64,000 bases of DNA from Nocardia brevicatena NBRC 12119 (GCF_000308495.1 NZ_BAFU01000070.1:291015-355014); one strand, 5' to 3'. Shown: positions 27,262 to 36,535, counted from the stretch's first letter. The notes: generated from the sequence alone by a model not told the origin. Translations and numbers: made by a program.

Positions 27262-27334
27262 GCAATGACAAAGTAATCATCTCATAGTTTCAGCAGTGTT
27301 TGACATGACACCGAGGTAATGAGATTTTCATTGC
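27262..27334. promoter_or_regulatory. Nested inverted repeats in the TetR/DUF2236 divergent promoter
   Basis: GCAATGA (27262-27268) and ATCTCAT (27279-27285) on the left mirror ATGAGAT (27319-27325) and TCATTGC (27328-27334) on the right. The right pair overlaps the promoter of the plus-strand gene (TTGACA at 27300-27305). The two 7-bp words occur nowhere else that I noticed. Likely TetR operators. Confidence 0.45.
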
Positions 27335-27377
27335 ACTACCTTCTCACCGGAACGTCTCATGTGAAGCGAGGTCACCG

Positions 27378-28277
27378 ATGACCGCTCCCCGGCCCGCCCC
27401 CATGGGTGGTCCCCCACCACGCCCGGAATTCGGAGGCCGGCGACCCGAGACCGCCACCGCCCCGAACCCCGACTTCAACGTGGAGGACTACATCGACGGC
27501 ATCGCGTCCTTCCTGGGAGGAAACGCGAACGTCATCATGCAACTGGGCATGCCGCCGGTGGCCTACGGAGTGATGGAGAGCGAGGTCCGCAGCGGCAACA
27601 TCATGGTGCGCCCGTTCAAACGGCTACGCACCACCTTGACCTACCTCGCGGTGGCCATGATGGGCACTGATGAAGAGCGCGTCGCCTACCGCCAGGCGGT
27701 CAACGGCTCGCACCGCCATATCCGCACCAAGCCCACCAGCCCGGTCAAGTACAACGCCTTCGACCCGAAACTCCAACTGTGGGTCGCCGCCTGCCTGTAC
27801 TGGGGCTTCGTCGACATGATCGAGAAGCTGCGCGGACCGATGGACGAGGCCACCGCCGACGCGTTCTACGCGCACAGCATCCGATTGGGCACCACCCTGC
27901 AGGTGCGGCCGGAAATGTGGCCGCCCGACCGCGCCGCCTTCCAGGAATACTGGGACTACAACCTGGCCCGGACCACGATCAACGACGAAACCCGGGTGTA
28001 CTTCAACCGGCTGATCGACCTGACCATGGTGTCCTGGCCGCTGCGGATCATGTCCGCGCGGTTCCACCGTTTCGTGGTGACCGGTGTGGTGCCCCGGCAT
28101 CTGCGCGACCAGATGCTCATGGAGTGGACCGAGAAGGACCAGCGGCGGTTCGACCGGCTGATGCGGACCATCGGCGCCGTGGTACGGCGGCTGCCCAAAC
28201 CGCTGCGCATGTTCCCGATGAACTACTACCTGTGGGATCTGCGCAAGCGGATGCGCAAGGGCAAGCCGCTGGTCTGA
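27378..28277 (+). CDS. MpaB/DUF2236-family protein, copy 2 (HP motif altered)
   Basis: A 299-residue paralogue of copy 1 with a Pro-rich 35-residue N-terminal extension. It keeps [29 protein letters not shown] and [20 protein letters not shown], and ends MRKGKPLV (RRRFDRPLV in copy 1). The family HP dipeptide is replaced: NVIMQLGMPPVAYGVMES has Met where copy 1 has His. If that His is a haem ligand, copy 2 either uses Met or a different ligand, or is no longer an oxygenase. It is divergent from the TetR gene. Confidence 0.87.
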   Translation: MTAPRPAPMGGPPPRPEFGGRRPETATAPNPDFNVEDYIDGIASFLGGNANVIMQLGMPPVAYGVMESEVRSGNIMVRPFKRLRTTLTYLAVAMMGTDEERVAYRQAVNGSHRHIRTKPTSPVKYNAFDPKLQLWVAACLYWGFVDMIEKLRGPMDEATADAFYAHSIRLGTTLQVRPEMWPPDRAAFQEYWDYNLARTTINDETRVYFNRLIDLTMVSWPLRIMSARFHRFVVTGVVPRHLRDQMLMEWTEKDQRRFDRLMRTIGAVVRRLPKPLRMFPMNYYLWDLRKRMRKGKPLV

Positions 28278-29231
28278 TCACTGCCTCCCGGCCAGCGCCC
28301 GGAGGAAGAAGGCGAGGTTGGCCGGCCGTTCGGCCAACCTGCGCATGAGATAGCCGTACCACTGGTCGCCGTAGGGCACATACACCCGGACGAACTGCCC
28401 CGTGGCGGCCAGTCTGCGCTGTTCATCGGCGCGGATACCATAGAGCATCTGATACTCCAGATCACCCGCACCGCGCCCGGTTTCGGCGGCCATGCGGCCC
28501 GCCGCGGCGATCATGAGCGGATCGTGCGAGGCCACCAACGGTCGCCCCGCACCGCGCGCGAGTATCTCCAGGCAGCGCAGATAGGCGGAATCGACCTCGA
28601 CCCGCCTTCGGTAGGCCACCGATTCCGGTTCCCGGTAGGCACCTTTGCACAGCCGTACCCGCGCACCCGCCGCGGCCAATTCCCGGCAATCGCCCTCGCT
28701 GCGTCGCAGATACGCCTGCACCACCGTGCCCAGCCACGGAAAGTCCGGCCGCACCTGTTCCACCGCCGCCAAGGTGGCATCGGTGGTGGTGTGGTCCTCG
28801 GCGTCCACGGTGACCCATATCCCGGCCTGCGCCGCCTTGGTGCACACGGTGCGCAGGTGGTCGGTGGAGAGCGCGGGACCACCCCCCGGCAGCGTCTGGC
28901 CCAGCGCCGACAATTTCACCGAAATCTCCAATGGGGCGGCGGTATTCGAAACCGCCGAAATATCCAGCGCCGCCATATCGTTCATCAGCGCCAGATATTC
29001 GGCCACCGCGCGTTCGGCCTGCACGCGATCGGTGGTGTTCTCACCGAGAAAATCGACGCTCACCGCCCGTCCATCGGCCAACAGTCCCCCCACCGCCTCG
29101 ATCACCTCCGGCCGGCCTTCCCCCGCCACGAACCGACGCACGATCGGCGCGGTCACCGGCGCCCCGGCAAGTATCCGCTTCACCCGACCCGAGCCGGCGG
29201 CGGCGAGAATCACGGGACGAAGCGGGTTCAC
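28278..29231 (-). CDS. pruB: Proline dehydrogenase (monofunctional)
   Basis: A 317-residue FAD-dependent TIM barrel that oxidises proline to pyrroline-5-carboxylate. Family motifs: SVDFLGENTTDRVQAERAV, EISVKLSALGQ, VTVDAEDHTTTDATL, VVQAYLRRSEGDC, VRLCKGAYREP, VASHDP and EYQMLYGIRADEQRRL. The GTG at 29231 gives the usual N-terminus (NPLRPVILAAAGS); the upstream extension is Arg/Gly-rich and unconserved. It is directly downstream of pruA, 97 bases away on the same strand, matching Rv1187-Rv1188. Confidence 0.95.
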   Translation of the reverse strand: MNPLRPVILAAAGSGRVKRILAGAPVTAPIVRRFVAGEGRPEVIEAVGGLLADGRAVSVDFLGENTTDRVQAERAVAEYLALMNDMAALDISAVSNTAAPLEISVKLSALGQTLPGGGPALSTDHLRTVCTKAAQAGIWVTVDAEDHTTTDATLAAVEQVRPDFPWLGTVVQAYLRRSEGDCRELAAAGARVRLCKGAYREPESVAYRRRVEVDSAYLRCLEILARGAGRPLVASHDPLMIAAAGRMAAETGRGAGDLEYQMLYGIRADEQRRLAATGQFVRVYVPYGDQWYGYLMRRLAERPANLAFFLRALAGRQ

Positions 29232-29328
29232 GCCCCCTCCTCGGTCCGGGCCACATCGACGCTCGGCGCCCGCCCGAGACCGCACACGCCGTGACCACGC
29301 GGCCCCACGATCGCGCCGGCCACTCTCA

Positions 29329-30963
29329 TCACACCCCCATATGCGGATATCGGTGATCCACCGACGGCACGAACGTCTCTTTCACCGTCCGCGGCGCCAC
29401 CCAGCGCAGCAGATTCAGCGGTGACCCCGCCTTATCGTCCGTCCCGGAGGCTCGGGCGCCCCCGAACGGCTGCTGACCGACCACCGCCCCCGTGGGTTTG
29501 TCATTGACGTAGAAGTTCCCCGCGGCATAGCGCAGCGCATTCGACGCCTGCTCGATCGCCTGCCGCTCCTGGGCGAATATCGCGCCCGTCAACGCATACG
29601 GCGCCGCCGACTCCGCCTCGGACAGGATCGCCGCGTAGGCGCCCGGCTGGGAATCGTCGTAGAGATACACCGACAGGATCGGACCGAAGTACTCGGTGGT
29701 GAACGATTCGTCACGCGGGTCGTCGGCGAGCAGGACGGTCGGGCGTACGAACCAGCCCTCGCCGGCGTCGTAAGTGCCGCCCACCGGGATGGTCACCCCG
29801 GCCGCGCGGGCTCGTTCGAGAGCGGTCACGCTCTTGTCATAGGCGCGACGGTCGATGAGCGCCCCGCCGAAATTCGCCAGATCCGAAACGTCCCCGTACT
29901 CGAGACCCGCGGCCAGTTCCAGGAAATCGTCGCCCATTTCGCCCCATACCGACCGCGGGATATACGCCCGGGACGCCGCCGAACATTTCTGTCCCTGGTA
30001 TTCGTACGCGCCGCGGACCAGCGCCGTACGTAACGCCGCCGGATCGGCGGAGGTATGCGCGACGATGAAATCCTTCCCACCGGTTTCGCCGACCAGCCGC
30101 GGATACCCGTGATACTTGCCGATATTCGCCCCCACCTGCCGCCACAGGTACCGGAAGGTGGTGGTGGAACCGGTGAAATGGATTCCCGCCAGGCGCGGAT
30201 CGGCCAACGCGACCTCCGACAGTTCCCCACCGTCGCCGGTGACCATATTGATCACCCCGGGCGGCAGTCCGGCCGCTTCCAGCAGGCGGATCGTGTAGTA
30301 GGCGGCCAGGGTCTGGGTGGGCGACGGCTTCCACACCACGGTATTGCCCATGAGCGCGGGCGCCGTGGGCAGATTGCCGGCGATAGCGGTGAAATTGAAC
30401 GGGGTGATCGCGTAGACGAAACCCTCCAACGGCCGATAGTCGAGCCGATTCCACACCCCCGGGCTCGACTGCGGCTGCTGTTCGAGGATTCCCCGGGCGA
30501 AGGCGACATTGAACCGCCAGAAATCCACCAGTTCACAGGGAGCATCGATTTCAGCCTGCGCCACCGATTTCGACTGGCCGAGCATGGTCGCCGCGGCCAG
30601 GGTTTCCCGCCACGGTCCGGACAGCAGTTCGGCGGCGCGCAGCAGAACGGCGGCCCGTTCGTCGAACGGCAGGGCCCGCCACTCGGGAGCGGCGGCCGAA
30701 GCGGCGTCGATGGCGGCGTTCGCCTCCGCGTGGGTGGTGTTGGTGTAGGTCCCGAGCACCTGCCGGTGCCGGTGCGGCGCGACGATATCGTGGCGCTCGC
30801 CCATTCCCGGTCGGTGCTTACCCCCGATGACCAGAGGGATATCGACCGTGGTTCCGGAAATCTCGGCGAGCTTGCCGAGCAGCCGCTCCCGTTCGGGGCT
30901 GCCCGGCGCGTAGCTGTGCACCGGCTCGTTGCCGGGGGTGGGGACAACTGTGACAGCGTCCAT
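29329..30963 (-). CDS. pruA: 1-pyrroline-5-carboxylate dehydrogenase
   Basis: Completes proline catabolism by oxidising glutamate-semialdehyde to glutamate with NAD. The 544 residues have PFNFTAIAGNLPTAPALMGN, FTGSTTTFRYLW, the catalytic Glu region VGETGGKDFIVAH, the catalytic Cys in YQGQKCSAASRAY and FGPILSVYLYDD. The ATG at 30963 (MDAVTVVPTPGNEPVHSY) is correct; the open frame continues to 31305 through the intergenic hairpin element and is not coding. Same gene as Rv1187. It heads the pruA-pruB pair. Confidence 0.96.
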   Translation of the reverse strand: MDAVTVVPTPGNEPVHSYAPGSPERERLLGKLAEISGTTVDIPLVIGGKHRPGMGERHDIVAPHRHRQVLGTYTNTTHAEANAAIDAASAAAPEWRALPFDERAAVLLRAAELLSGPWRETLAAATMLGQSKSVAQAEIDAPCELVDFWRFNVAFARGILEQQPQSSPGVWNRLDYRPLEGFVYAITPFNFTAIAGNLPTAPALMGNTVVWKPSPTQTLAAYYTIRLLEAAGLPPGVINMVTGDGGELSEVALADPRLAGIHFTGSTTTFRYLWRQVGANIGKYHGYPRLVGETGGKDFIVAHTSADPAALRTALVRGAYEYQGQKCSAASRAYIPRSVWGEMGDDFLELAAGLEYGDVSDLANFGGALIDRRAYDKSVTALERARAAGVTIPVGGTYDAGEGWFVRPTVLLADDPRDESFTTEYFGPILSVYLYDDSQPGAYAAILSEAESAAPYALTGAIFAQERQAIEQASNALRYAAGNFYVNDKPTGAVVGQQPFGGARASGTDDKAGSPLNLLRWVAPRTVKETFVPSVDHRYPHMGV

Positions 30964-31072
30964 ACCCCAGGCTAGCTCCGTTCCCGCCCCCGCCGTGTAC
31001 TCACCACGCGCATGTCGGCCGGCTGTTACACACCGAACATGAAGCCCACCCCCACAAAGGCACCAGTATCGC

Positions 31073-31105
31073 CCCGACCACCATCGACAGGCCATGGTGG
31101 TCGGG
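31073..31105. terminator. 12-bp hairpin between dapC and pruA
   Basis: CCCGACCACCAT (31073-31084) and ATGGTGGTCGGG (31094-31105) are perfectly complementary with a 9-base loop. It lies 80 bases beyond the hairpin element that ends dapC and 110 bases before pruA. It could terminate dapC transcripts or act in the pruA leader. Confidence 0.5.
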
Positions 31106-31186
31106 CCCCGACTCCGGACCGACCACAGCGATTCACGTCCGCGAATTCGCGCAGAAAGGAAAGACCTGAAGTCCCGAGACCATAAC

Positions 31187-31307
31187 GGGTTGCGGCCCGT
31201 CTCGCGTTTCAGCGCCCGAAGCGCATGTGCCGAAGGCACGAGTCTCGGGCGCTGAAACGCGAGACCCGCCAGGGCCGCGACCCCGCGCCGCCGGAGGCGG
31301 CGCAATC
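31187..31307 (-). repeat. Dispersed palindromic element, class A copy 1 (inverted)
   Basis: About 121 bp, in opposite orientation to copies 2 and 3. It starts with the small dyad GCGCCGCC-TCCG-GCGGCGC and continues as a long imperfect hairpin whose arms include GTCTCGCGTTTCAGC and its complement. Most positions match copy 3. Its left end overlaps the dapC stop codon. Confidence 0.85.
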
Positions 31308-32427
31308 AAACACTACGTAACCGTTCGGCGGCGGCGGCCACCCGCTCGTCGGTGGCGGTGAGCGCGATTCGAACGTGTTCGGCGCTCGCGAGACCGTAGA
31401 AATCACCGGGAGCGGCGAGAATCCCGCGGTCGGCCAGCCAGTCCAGGGTGTCACGGCAGGGCTCACCACGGGTGGACCACAGATACAGCCCCGCATCGGA
31501 GTGGTCGATCCGGAAGCCGGCAGTGATCAGGGCGGCCCGCAGAATCTCCCGGCGGGCCCGGTAACGCTCCCGCTGGGCCGATTCGTGGGTGTCGTCGCCG
31601 AGCGCGGCGGTCATGGCCGCCTGGATCGGGAACGGCACCATCATCCCGGAATGCTTGCGTACCTCGAGCAGCTCGGCGACCAGTTCCGGATCGCCGGTGA
31701 CGAACCCGGCCCGGTAACTGGCCAGATTCGATGTCTTCGACAGTGAATGCACCGCCAGCAGGCCGGTGTGATCCCCGTCGCAGACCCGCGGATCCAGCAG
31801 CGATACCGCCTCACCCTCCCAGGCGAGCCCCAGGTAGCACTCGTCGGAGGCCACGATCGCACGGCGTTCGCGGGCGAAGGCCACCACCTTGCGCAGATGC
31901 CCGACACCGAGCACACGCCCGGTCGGGTTCGACGGTGAGTTCACGAAGATGAGCGCGGGCGAACGCGGCCCCAACCGGGTGAGGCCGTCGGTCCGGGCGA
32001 TCTCCGCCCCCGCCAACAACGCACCCACCTCATAGGTCGGATAGGCGATCTCCGGAATCACCACCAGGTCGGTGGAACCGAGGCCGAGCAGCCGCGGCAA
32101 CCCCGCGATCAACTCCTTGGTGCCGATAACCGGCAACACCGCCGCCGAGTCCACCCCGGTGACCCCATATCGCCGTGCCAACGCGGCGACGGCCGCCGCC
32201 CGCAACTCGGGAGTGCCGTGCGTAGTGGGATAGCCGGGCACCTCCGCCACCGAGGCCAGCGCCATCCGGATCAACGGGTCCACCGGGTCGACAGGAGTGC
32301 CGACCGACAGATCGACGATTCCGTCGGGATGCGCGGCCGCCTTCGCCTTCGCCTCGGCGATGGTGTCCCAGGGAAAATCGGGCAGCAGCGCGCTGACCCG
32401 TCGACGCGGTGAAACCTCGGTGTTCAT
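31306..32427 (-). CDS. dapC: N-succinyldiaminopimelate aminotransferase DapC
   Basis: A 373-residue class I/II PLP aminotransferase. Motifs: VDLSVGTPVDPVDPLI, VIPEIAYPTYEVGA, FVNSPSNPTGRVLG, ASDECYLGLAWEG and the PLP lysine in HSLSKTSNLASYRAGF. The product is Rv1178-like and acts between DapD and DapE. It is downstream of a ferredoxin gene by 12 bases, the same fdxC-dapC pair as in mycobacteria. Its stop codon lies inside the first bases of the class A element. Confidence 0.94.
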   Translation of the reverse strand: MNTEVSPRRRVSALLPDFPWDTIAEAKAKAAAHPDGIVDLSVGTPVDPVDPLIRMALASVAEVPGYPTTHGTPELRAAAVAALARRYGVTGVDSAAVLPVIGTKELIAGLPRLLGLGSTDLVVIPEIAYPTYEVGALLAGAEIARTDGLTRLGPRSPALIFVNSPSNPTGRVLGVGHLRKVVAFARERRAIVASDECYLGLAWEGEAVSLLDPRVCDGDHTGLLAVHSLSKTSNLASYRAGFVTGDPELVAELLEVRKHSGMMVPFPIQAAMTAALGDDTHESAQRERYRARREILRAALITAGFRIDHSDAGLYLWSTRGEPCRDTLDWLADRGILAAPGDFYGLASAEHVRIALTATDERVAAAAERLRSV

Positions 32428-32439
32428 ACCGTGCCGCGC

Positions 32440-32763
32440 TCAGTCCTCCGCCATGGGCGGCAGTTCCTTGATGAACGGCGGATCGTAATCGACCTTGCCG
32501 ACCTTGGTGGCACCACCCGGCGAGCCCAGCTCGTCGAAGAAGTCGACATTGGCGTTCACATAACCGCTCCACTGATCGGGGGTGTCGTCCTCGTAGAAGA
32601 TCGCCTCCACCGGGCAGACCGGTTCACACGCACCACAGTCGACGCATTCATCGGGATGAATGTAGAGCATGCGGCCACCCTCGTAGATGCAATCCACAGG
32701 GCATTCCTCGATGCACGCCTTGTCCTTCACGTCAACGCACGGTTCAGCGATGATGTACGGCAC
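32440..32763 (-). CDS. fdxC: 7Fe ferredoxin (FdxC/FdxA type)
   Basis: A 107-residue ferredoxin carrying one [3Fe-4S] and one [4Fe-4S] cluster: CVDVKDKACIEECPVDCIYE and then CVDCGACEPVCPVEAIFYED provide the cysteines, and the long C-terminal tail is usual for this class. The GTG at 32763 (VPYIIAEPCVD) with an AGGAGAG upstream gives the family length of 107 aa. Likely electron donor to P450s or other reductases. An iron-box-like dyad lies 77 bases upstream. Confidence 0.95.
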   Translation of the reverse strand: MPYIIAEPCVDVKDKACIEECPVDCIYEGGRMLYIHPDECVDCGACEPVCPVEAIFYEDDTPDQWSGYVNANVDFFDELGSPGGATKVGKVDYDPPFIKELPPMAED

Positions 32764-32839
32764 TGCCGCTCTCCTAGTCTTCCTTCTTCGGGGGGTCACT
32801 ACGCCCGTGCACAAGTATCCTGGCGCCCCACACGTTACC

Positions 32840-32858
32840 CTCGGTCAGCCTGGCCTAA
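32840..32858. promoter_or_regulatory. Iron-box-like (IdeR/DtxR) site upstream of the ferredoxin gene
   Basis: On the minus strand it reads TTAGGCCAGGCTGACCGAG, 14 of 19 positions matching the IdeR/DtxR consensus TTAGGTTAGGCTAACCTAA. Position 77-95 bases upstream of the GTG suits a promoter-proximal operator. Match strength is moderate. Confidence 0.4.
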
Positions 32859-32877
32859 CTATCTGGCGCAGTGCTAT

Positions 32878-32997
32878 TTGGCGCCGCCCTCGGCGGCGCG
32901 GGGTTGCGGCCCCGACAGGCCTCGCGCTTCGACCCCCGAGACTCACGCCTTCGGCGCATGCGCTTCGGGGGCCGAAACGCGAGACAGGCCGCAACCC
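32878..32997 (+). repeat. Dispersed palindromic element, class A copy 2
   Basis: About 120 bp between the ferredoxin promoter and fbiC. Starts with the GCGCCGCC...GGCGGCGC dyad; outer arms GGGTTGCGGCC (32901-32911) and GGCCGCAACCC (32987-32997) are perfect, with inner arms around CTCGCGCTTCG and its partner CGAAACGCGAG. The most diverged of the three A copies. The 204 bases from here to fbiC hold no gene that I can see. Confidence 0.82.
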
Positions 32998-33201
32998 ATT
33001 GTGGGCCTCGTAGGACTCGGCGCGCGCTAGGGCCGTTACCGACGTAAGGCCCGGCCCATTCGGATGCGTTACCGCGTGGGACCCGACGCACCGGGGGCAG
33101 GTACGACACGGCCCGGTGTACCGAGGGCGGGTACGGCCGGGCCGGCGTCTATGGGCGGTATGGCCTGGACGTTGTCCATGACCGGGTGAGGTGTCGTGGG
33201 C

Positions 33202-35787
33202 TCATCCGAGGGACAGTTCCAGGCCGGGGACCGGGCCGCGGTGGTCCGGGGTGCCGTAGGTGGTGGTGCGTTCGCGGACGGGGCGGCCTATTCCGGCGGC
33301 GATCTCGGTGAGTTCGGCGACGGTTTTGGCCGAACCGTGCTGGGAGCCGGCCATTCGGGAGATGGTTTCCTCCATGAGGGTGCCGCCGAGGTCGTTGGCG
33401 CCGCTGCGCAACATGACCTGGGTGCCGACGGTGCCGAGTTTCACCCAGCTGGTCTGGACGTTGTCGATGCGGCCGTGCAGCATGATGCGGGCCAGGGCGT
33501 GCGCTGCGCGGTTGTCCCGGTTGGTCGGGCCCGGACGGGAGGCGCCCGCCAGATACAGGGGGGCGCTCTGGTGTACGAACGGCAGCAACACGAATTCGGT
33601 GAAACCTCCGGTCTCATCCTGGATATCGCGCAGGATGCGCAGGTGGCCGACCCAGTGGCTCGGGTTGTCGACGTGGCCGTACATCATGGTCGAGCTGGAT
33701 CGCAGCCCCACCCGGTGTGCGGTGGTGACCACATCGATCCAGGCCGAGGCGGGCAGTTTGCCCTTGGTGAGCACCCAGCGCACCTCGTCGTCGAGGATTT
33801 CCGCGGCCGTGCCGGGAATGGTGTCGAGCCCGGCCTCGCGCAACGCCACCAGCCAGTCCCGCACGCTTTCCCCGCCGCGAGAGGCGCCATTGACGATCTC
33901 CATCGGGCTGAAGGCGTGCACGTGCATGGACGGCACCCGGGCCTTGACCGCGCGCACCAGGTCCGCATACCCGGTGACCGGCAGGTCGGGGTCGATACCG
34001 CCCTGCATACACACCTCGGTCGCGCCCTCCACATACGCCTCCCAGGCTCGGTCGGCGACCTCCTCGGTACTCAGGGTGAAGGCATCGGCATCGCCCTTGC
34101 GCTGGGCGAACGCACAGAACCGGCAGCCGGTGTAGCAGATATTGGTGAAGTTGATATTGCGGTTGACCACGTAGGTGACGTCGTCACCGCACACCTCGCG
34201 GCGCAGTCGGTCGGCGAGGTCGGCGACCGCGTCCAGATCGGGGCCGTCGGCGGTGGCCAGGGCCAGGTACTGGGCATCGGTGAGGTCGGCCGGGTCGCGT
34301 TCGGCGGCACGCAGCGCGTCCAGCACGTCGGCGTCCAGACGCTGTGGCGCCGACGCGAGATCGCGGACCTGTTCGCGCACGGTCTCCCAGTCACCGAAGG
34401 CGCTGTTGATATCGCTGCGGGTGTCGGTGTTGCGGCCGTCGGTGTCGATGGCGGTATTCAGATCCACCCGGCCCGCCGACTCCCACGATTCGTCGGGTTC
34501 CTGCCACGGCAGACCCGTCGGGACGACATCGGGGCGGGCCAGCCCGGTTTCGGGGTCGGTGAGGGCGGCGACGTGCGCGCCGATCCGCGGATCGGTCCAC
34601 GGGTTGCCCGCGCAGACATATTTCGGATGCGCGGAGGTGCGCTCCACCAGTTCGAATCCGGCGGACGCGGTGATCTCGGCGAGGGTGTCGAGATTGGGCC
34701 AGGGGCGTTCCGGGTTGACATGGTCGGGGGTCACCGGCGACACCCCGCCCCAGTCGTCGATACCGGCGTCGAGCAGGGCGCGACACTCCTGTTCGGACAC
34801 CAGGTTCGGCGGTGCCTGCACCGGCACGTCCGGGCCGAGCAACAGCCGGGTCACCGCGATAGCGGCCAGGAACTCCTGCATATCGGCGTCGGGAGCGTTC
34901 CGCATGGCGGTATCGCCCTTGGCGCGGAAGTTCTGCACGATGACTTCCTGGATATGCCCGAAGGCCTTGTGCTGTTTGCGGATCGCCATAATGGTCTCCG
35001 CCCGTTCGGCCACGGTCTCACCGATACCCACCAGGATGCCGGTGGTGAAGGGCACCGACAGCCGGCCGGCATCGGTGAGGGCGCGCAACCGCACCGCCGG
35101 GTCCTTGTCCGGACTTCCGTAATGGCAGTTGCCCTTCTCGGTGAACAGCCGCGTCGCGGTCGTCTCCAGCATCATTCCCATCGACTGCGCGACCGGCTTG
35201 AGTCGGGAGATCTCCTCCCAGGACATGACACCGGGGTTCAGATGCGGCAGTAGGCCGGTTTCCTCCAGCACCAGAATGGACACCGCGCGCAGATAGTCCA
35301 GCGTGGAATCGTAGCCGCGTTCGTCGAGCCACTGGGCCGCCTCCGGCCAGCGCGCCTCCGGTCGGTCGCCGAGCGTGAACAGGGCCTCCTTACAGCCCAG
35401 TTCGGCGCCACGCCGGGCGATATCGAGCACTTCGTCCGGCTCCAGGAACATGCCCCGGCCCTGGGCGCGCAGTTTGCCCGGCACGGTGACGAAAGTGCAG
35501 TAGTGGCAGGTGTCCCGGCACAGATGGGTGAGCGGGATGAAGACATTGCGCGAATAGGTGATGGTGCCGCTGCGGCCGGCGGAGGCGAGCCCGGCATCGC
35601 GTACCTGAGCGGCACTGCGGCACAGATCGGCCAGGTCATCGTCGCGGGCGTGCAGGAGCACAGTGGCCTCGTCGACATTGAGTGTCACCCCGTCTCGCGC
35701 GCGCCGCAGCGCCCGGCGCAAGGCCGACGGGGTGGGCGGTGGAGATGGAACGGCCGGCTTCGGTAGGTCGATCACGTCCTCGATCAT
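33202..35787 (-). CDS. fbiC: FO synthase FbiC (fused CofG-CofH)
   Basis: An 861-residue double radical-SAM enzyme that makes FO, the deazaflavin chromophore of coenzyme F420, from tyrosine and 5-amino-6-ribitylaminouracil. The first SAM cluster is [12 protein letters not shown] (Cys90, 94, 97); the second is [16 protein letters not shown], near residue 550. CofG is the N-terminal half and CofH the C-terminal. Full length (Rv1173 is 856 aa). The presence of fbiC fits the two F420-type oxidoreductases in the window. A very long plus-strand frame inside is only its shadow. Confidence 0.97.
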   Translation of the reverse strand: MIEDVIDLPKPAVPSPPPTPSALRRALRRARDGVTLNVDEATVLLHARDDDLADLCRSAAQVRDAGLASAGRSGTITYSRNVFIPLTHLCRDTCHYCTFVTVPGKLRAQGRGMFLEPDEVLDIARRGAELGCKEALFTLGDRPEARWPEAAQWLDERGYDSTLDYLRAVSILVLEETGLLPHLNPGVMSWEEISRLKPVAQSMGMMLETTATRLFTEKGNCHYGSPDKDPAVRLRALTDAGRLSVPFTTGILVGIGETVAERAETIMAIRKQHKAFGHIQEVIVQNFRAKGDTAMRNAPDADMQEFLAAIAVTRLLLGPDVPVQAPPNLVSEQECRALLDAGIDDWGGVSPVTPDHVNPERPWPNLDTLAEITASAGFELVERTSAHPKYVCAGNPWTDPRIGAHVAALTDPETGLARPDVVPTGLPWQEPDESWESAGRVDLNTAIDTDGRNTDTRSDINSAFGDWETVREQVRDLASAPQRLDADVLDALRAAERDPADLTDAQYLALATADGPDLDAVADLADRLRREVCGDDVTYVVNRNINFTNICYTGCRFCAFAQRKGDADAFTLSTEEVADRAWEAYVEGATEVCMQGGIDPDLPVTGYADLVRAVKARVPSMHVHAFSPMEIVNGASRGGESVRDWLVALREAGLDTIPGTAAEILDDEVRWVLTKGKLPASAWIDVVTTAHRVGLRSSSTMMYGHVDNPSHWVGHLRILRDIQDETGGFTEFVLLPFVHQSAPLYLAGASRPGPTNRDNRAAHALARIMLHGRIDNVQTSWVKLGTVGTQVMLRSGANDLGGTLMEETISRMAGSQHGSAKTVAELTEIAAGIGRPVRERTTTYGTPDHRGPVPGLELSLG

Positions 35788-35821
35788 GCGTCACTCATCC
35801 GCGACTGTCTCCCTCTGTATC

Positions 35822-35935
35822 CGATAGCGCCGTCTCCGGCGGCGCGGGTCGGGGCCGCCCCGGGTCGTCCCTTCCTGCGCGAATCCGCTGCCGCGAATCC
35901 GCTCCGGCCGGTCCGGACCCGGGGCGGGCCCGACC
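35822..35935 (+). repeat. Dispersed palindromic element, class B copy 1
   Basis: Begins with the same left dyad as class A (GCGCCG-TCTC-CGGCGGCGC) but continues with a different body: GGGTCGGGGCC...CCCGGGTC on the left answers GACCCGGGG...GGGCCCGACC on the right. Between fbiC and the membrane protein gene. Confidence 0.7.
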
Positions 35936-35972
35936 AAGTTCGTGAGCCATGACAACCCCATTCCGTACCGGA

Positions 35973-36437
35973 CTATTCCGGGCCGGTCAGCGGGCTGCCG
36001 GGCCGCTGACGCGGGGCGGCCGCGGGCCTGGAACGGTTGGCCAGCACATACAGGTAGAGCAGTGGTGGCACCACTCCGCAGAGGAACAACAACAGGGTGC
36101 GCAGGTTACTGCCCAACGGGACGTCACCGCCCGGACCGCTGCTGGCGGCGATCAGGAAACACAGCAACCACGCCGCCATCGGCAAGAACATGACCGCCGG
36201 GCGCGGCAAGATCACACTCGCGCCGTGCACCAGGGCGATATTCACCGCCCCGGCGCACAGCGCGGCGACCGGGAAAGCCGTACCACCCAGGTAGAGGGGC
36301 AGGTACAGGACCTCGAGGGCGAGGGTGATCACGGCATCCAGGATGAGCACACCGATGACGATCGGTCCCAGCGTGGCGGCCGCACGGGACCACCGCTCGG
36401 GGCTGACGGGTGCCGGATCGTCCACGGCGGCGGTCAC
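35973..36437 (-). CDS. Four-helix membrane protein (Rv1171-like)
   Basis: A 154-residue integral membrane protein of unknown function. Helices: LGPIVIGVLILDAVITLALE, FPVAALCAGAVNIALVHGAS, MFLPMAAWLLCFLIAASSG and LLLFLCGVVPPLLYLYVLAN. The position between mshB and fbiC is that of Rv1171. The GTG at 36437 is preferred because it overlaps the stop of an upstream mini-ORF as GTGA; a longer open frame to 36674 enters mshB and lacks conserved sequence. Confidence 0.8.
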   Translation of the reverse strand: MTAAVDDPAPVSPERWSRAAATLGPIVIGVLILDAVITLALEVLYLPLYLGGTAFPVAALCAGAVNIALVHGASVILPRPAVMFLPMAAWLLCFLIAASSGPGGDVPLGSNLRTLLLFLCGVVPPLLYLYVLANRSRPAAAPRQRPGSPLTGPE

Positions 36438-36535
36438 GCGAGCGACCGGGCCGACAGAGGCGACTGCTGATACCCGCTCGGGGAAATCGTGCGGGCGATG
36501 TGCCGTACGGCGCGCTGGAGGTCCCGGTTGTCCAT
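36434..36535 (-). CDS. 33-codon mini-ORF coupled to the membrane protein gene
   Basis: MDNRDLQRAVRHIARTISPS... is a 33-residue, partly amphipathic peptide whose TGA overlaps the next GTG (GTGA). The ATG has no clear ribosome binding site. It could be a leader peptide, the true N-terminus of the membrane protein separated by a frameshift, or chance. Confidence 0.35.
   Translation of the reverse strand: MDNRDLQRAVRHIARTISPSGYQQSPLSARSLA

Noticed and set aside
29329-31305. 658-residue form of pruA
   Set aside because: The extra 114 residues are translation of the intergenic hairpin element (ALKRETGRNPLWSRD...), the same shadow peptide that appears at the other class A copies.
33196-35253. Very long plus-strand open frame opposite fbiC (685 codons)
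   Set aside because: Gly/Val/His-rich, no domain, exactly antisense to a well-conserved enzyme; caused by GC-rich codon bias.
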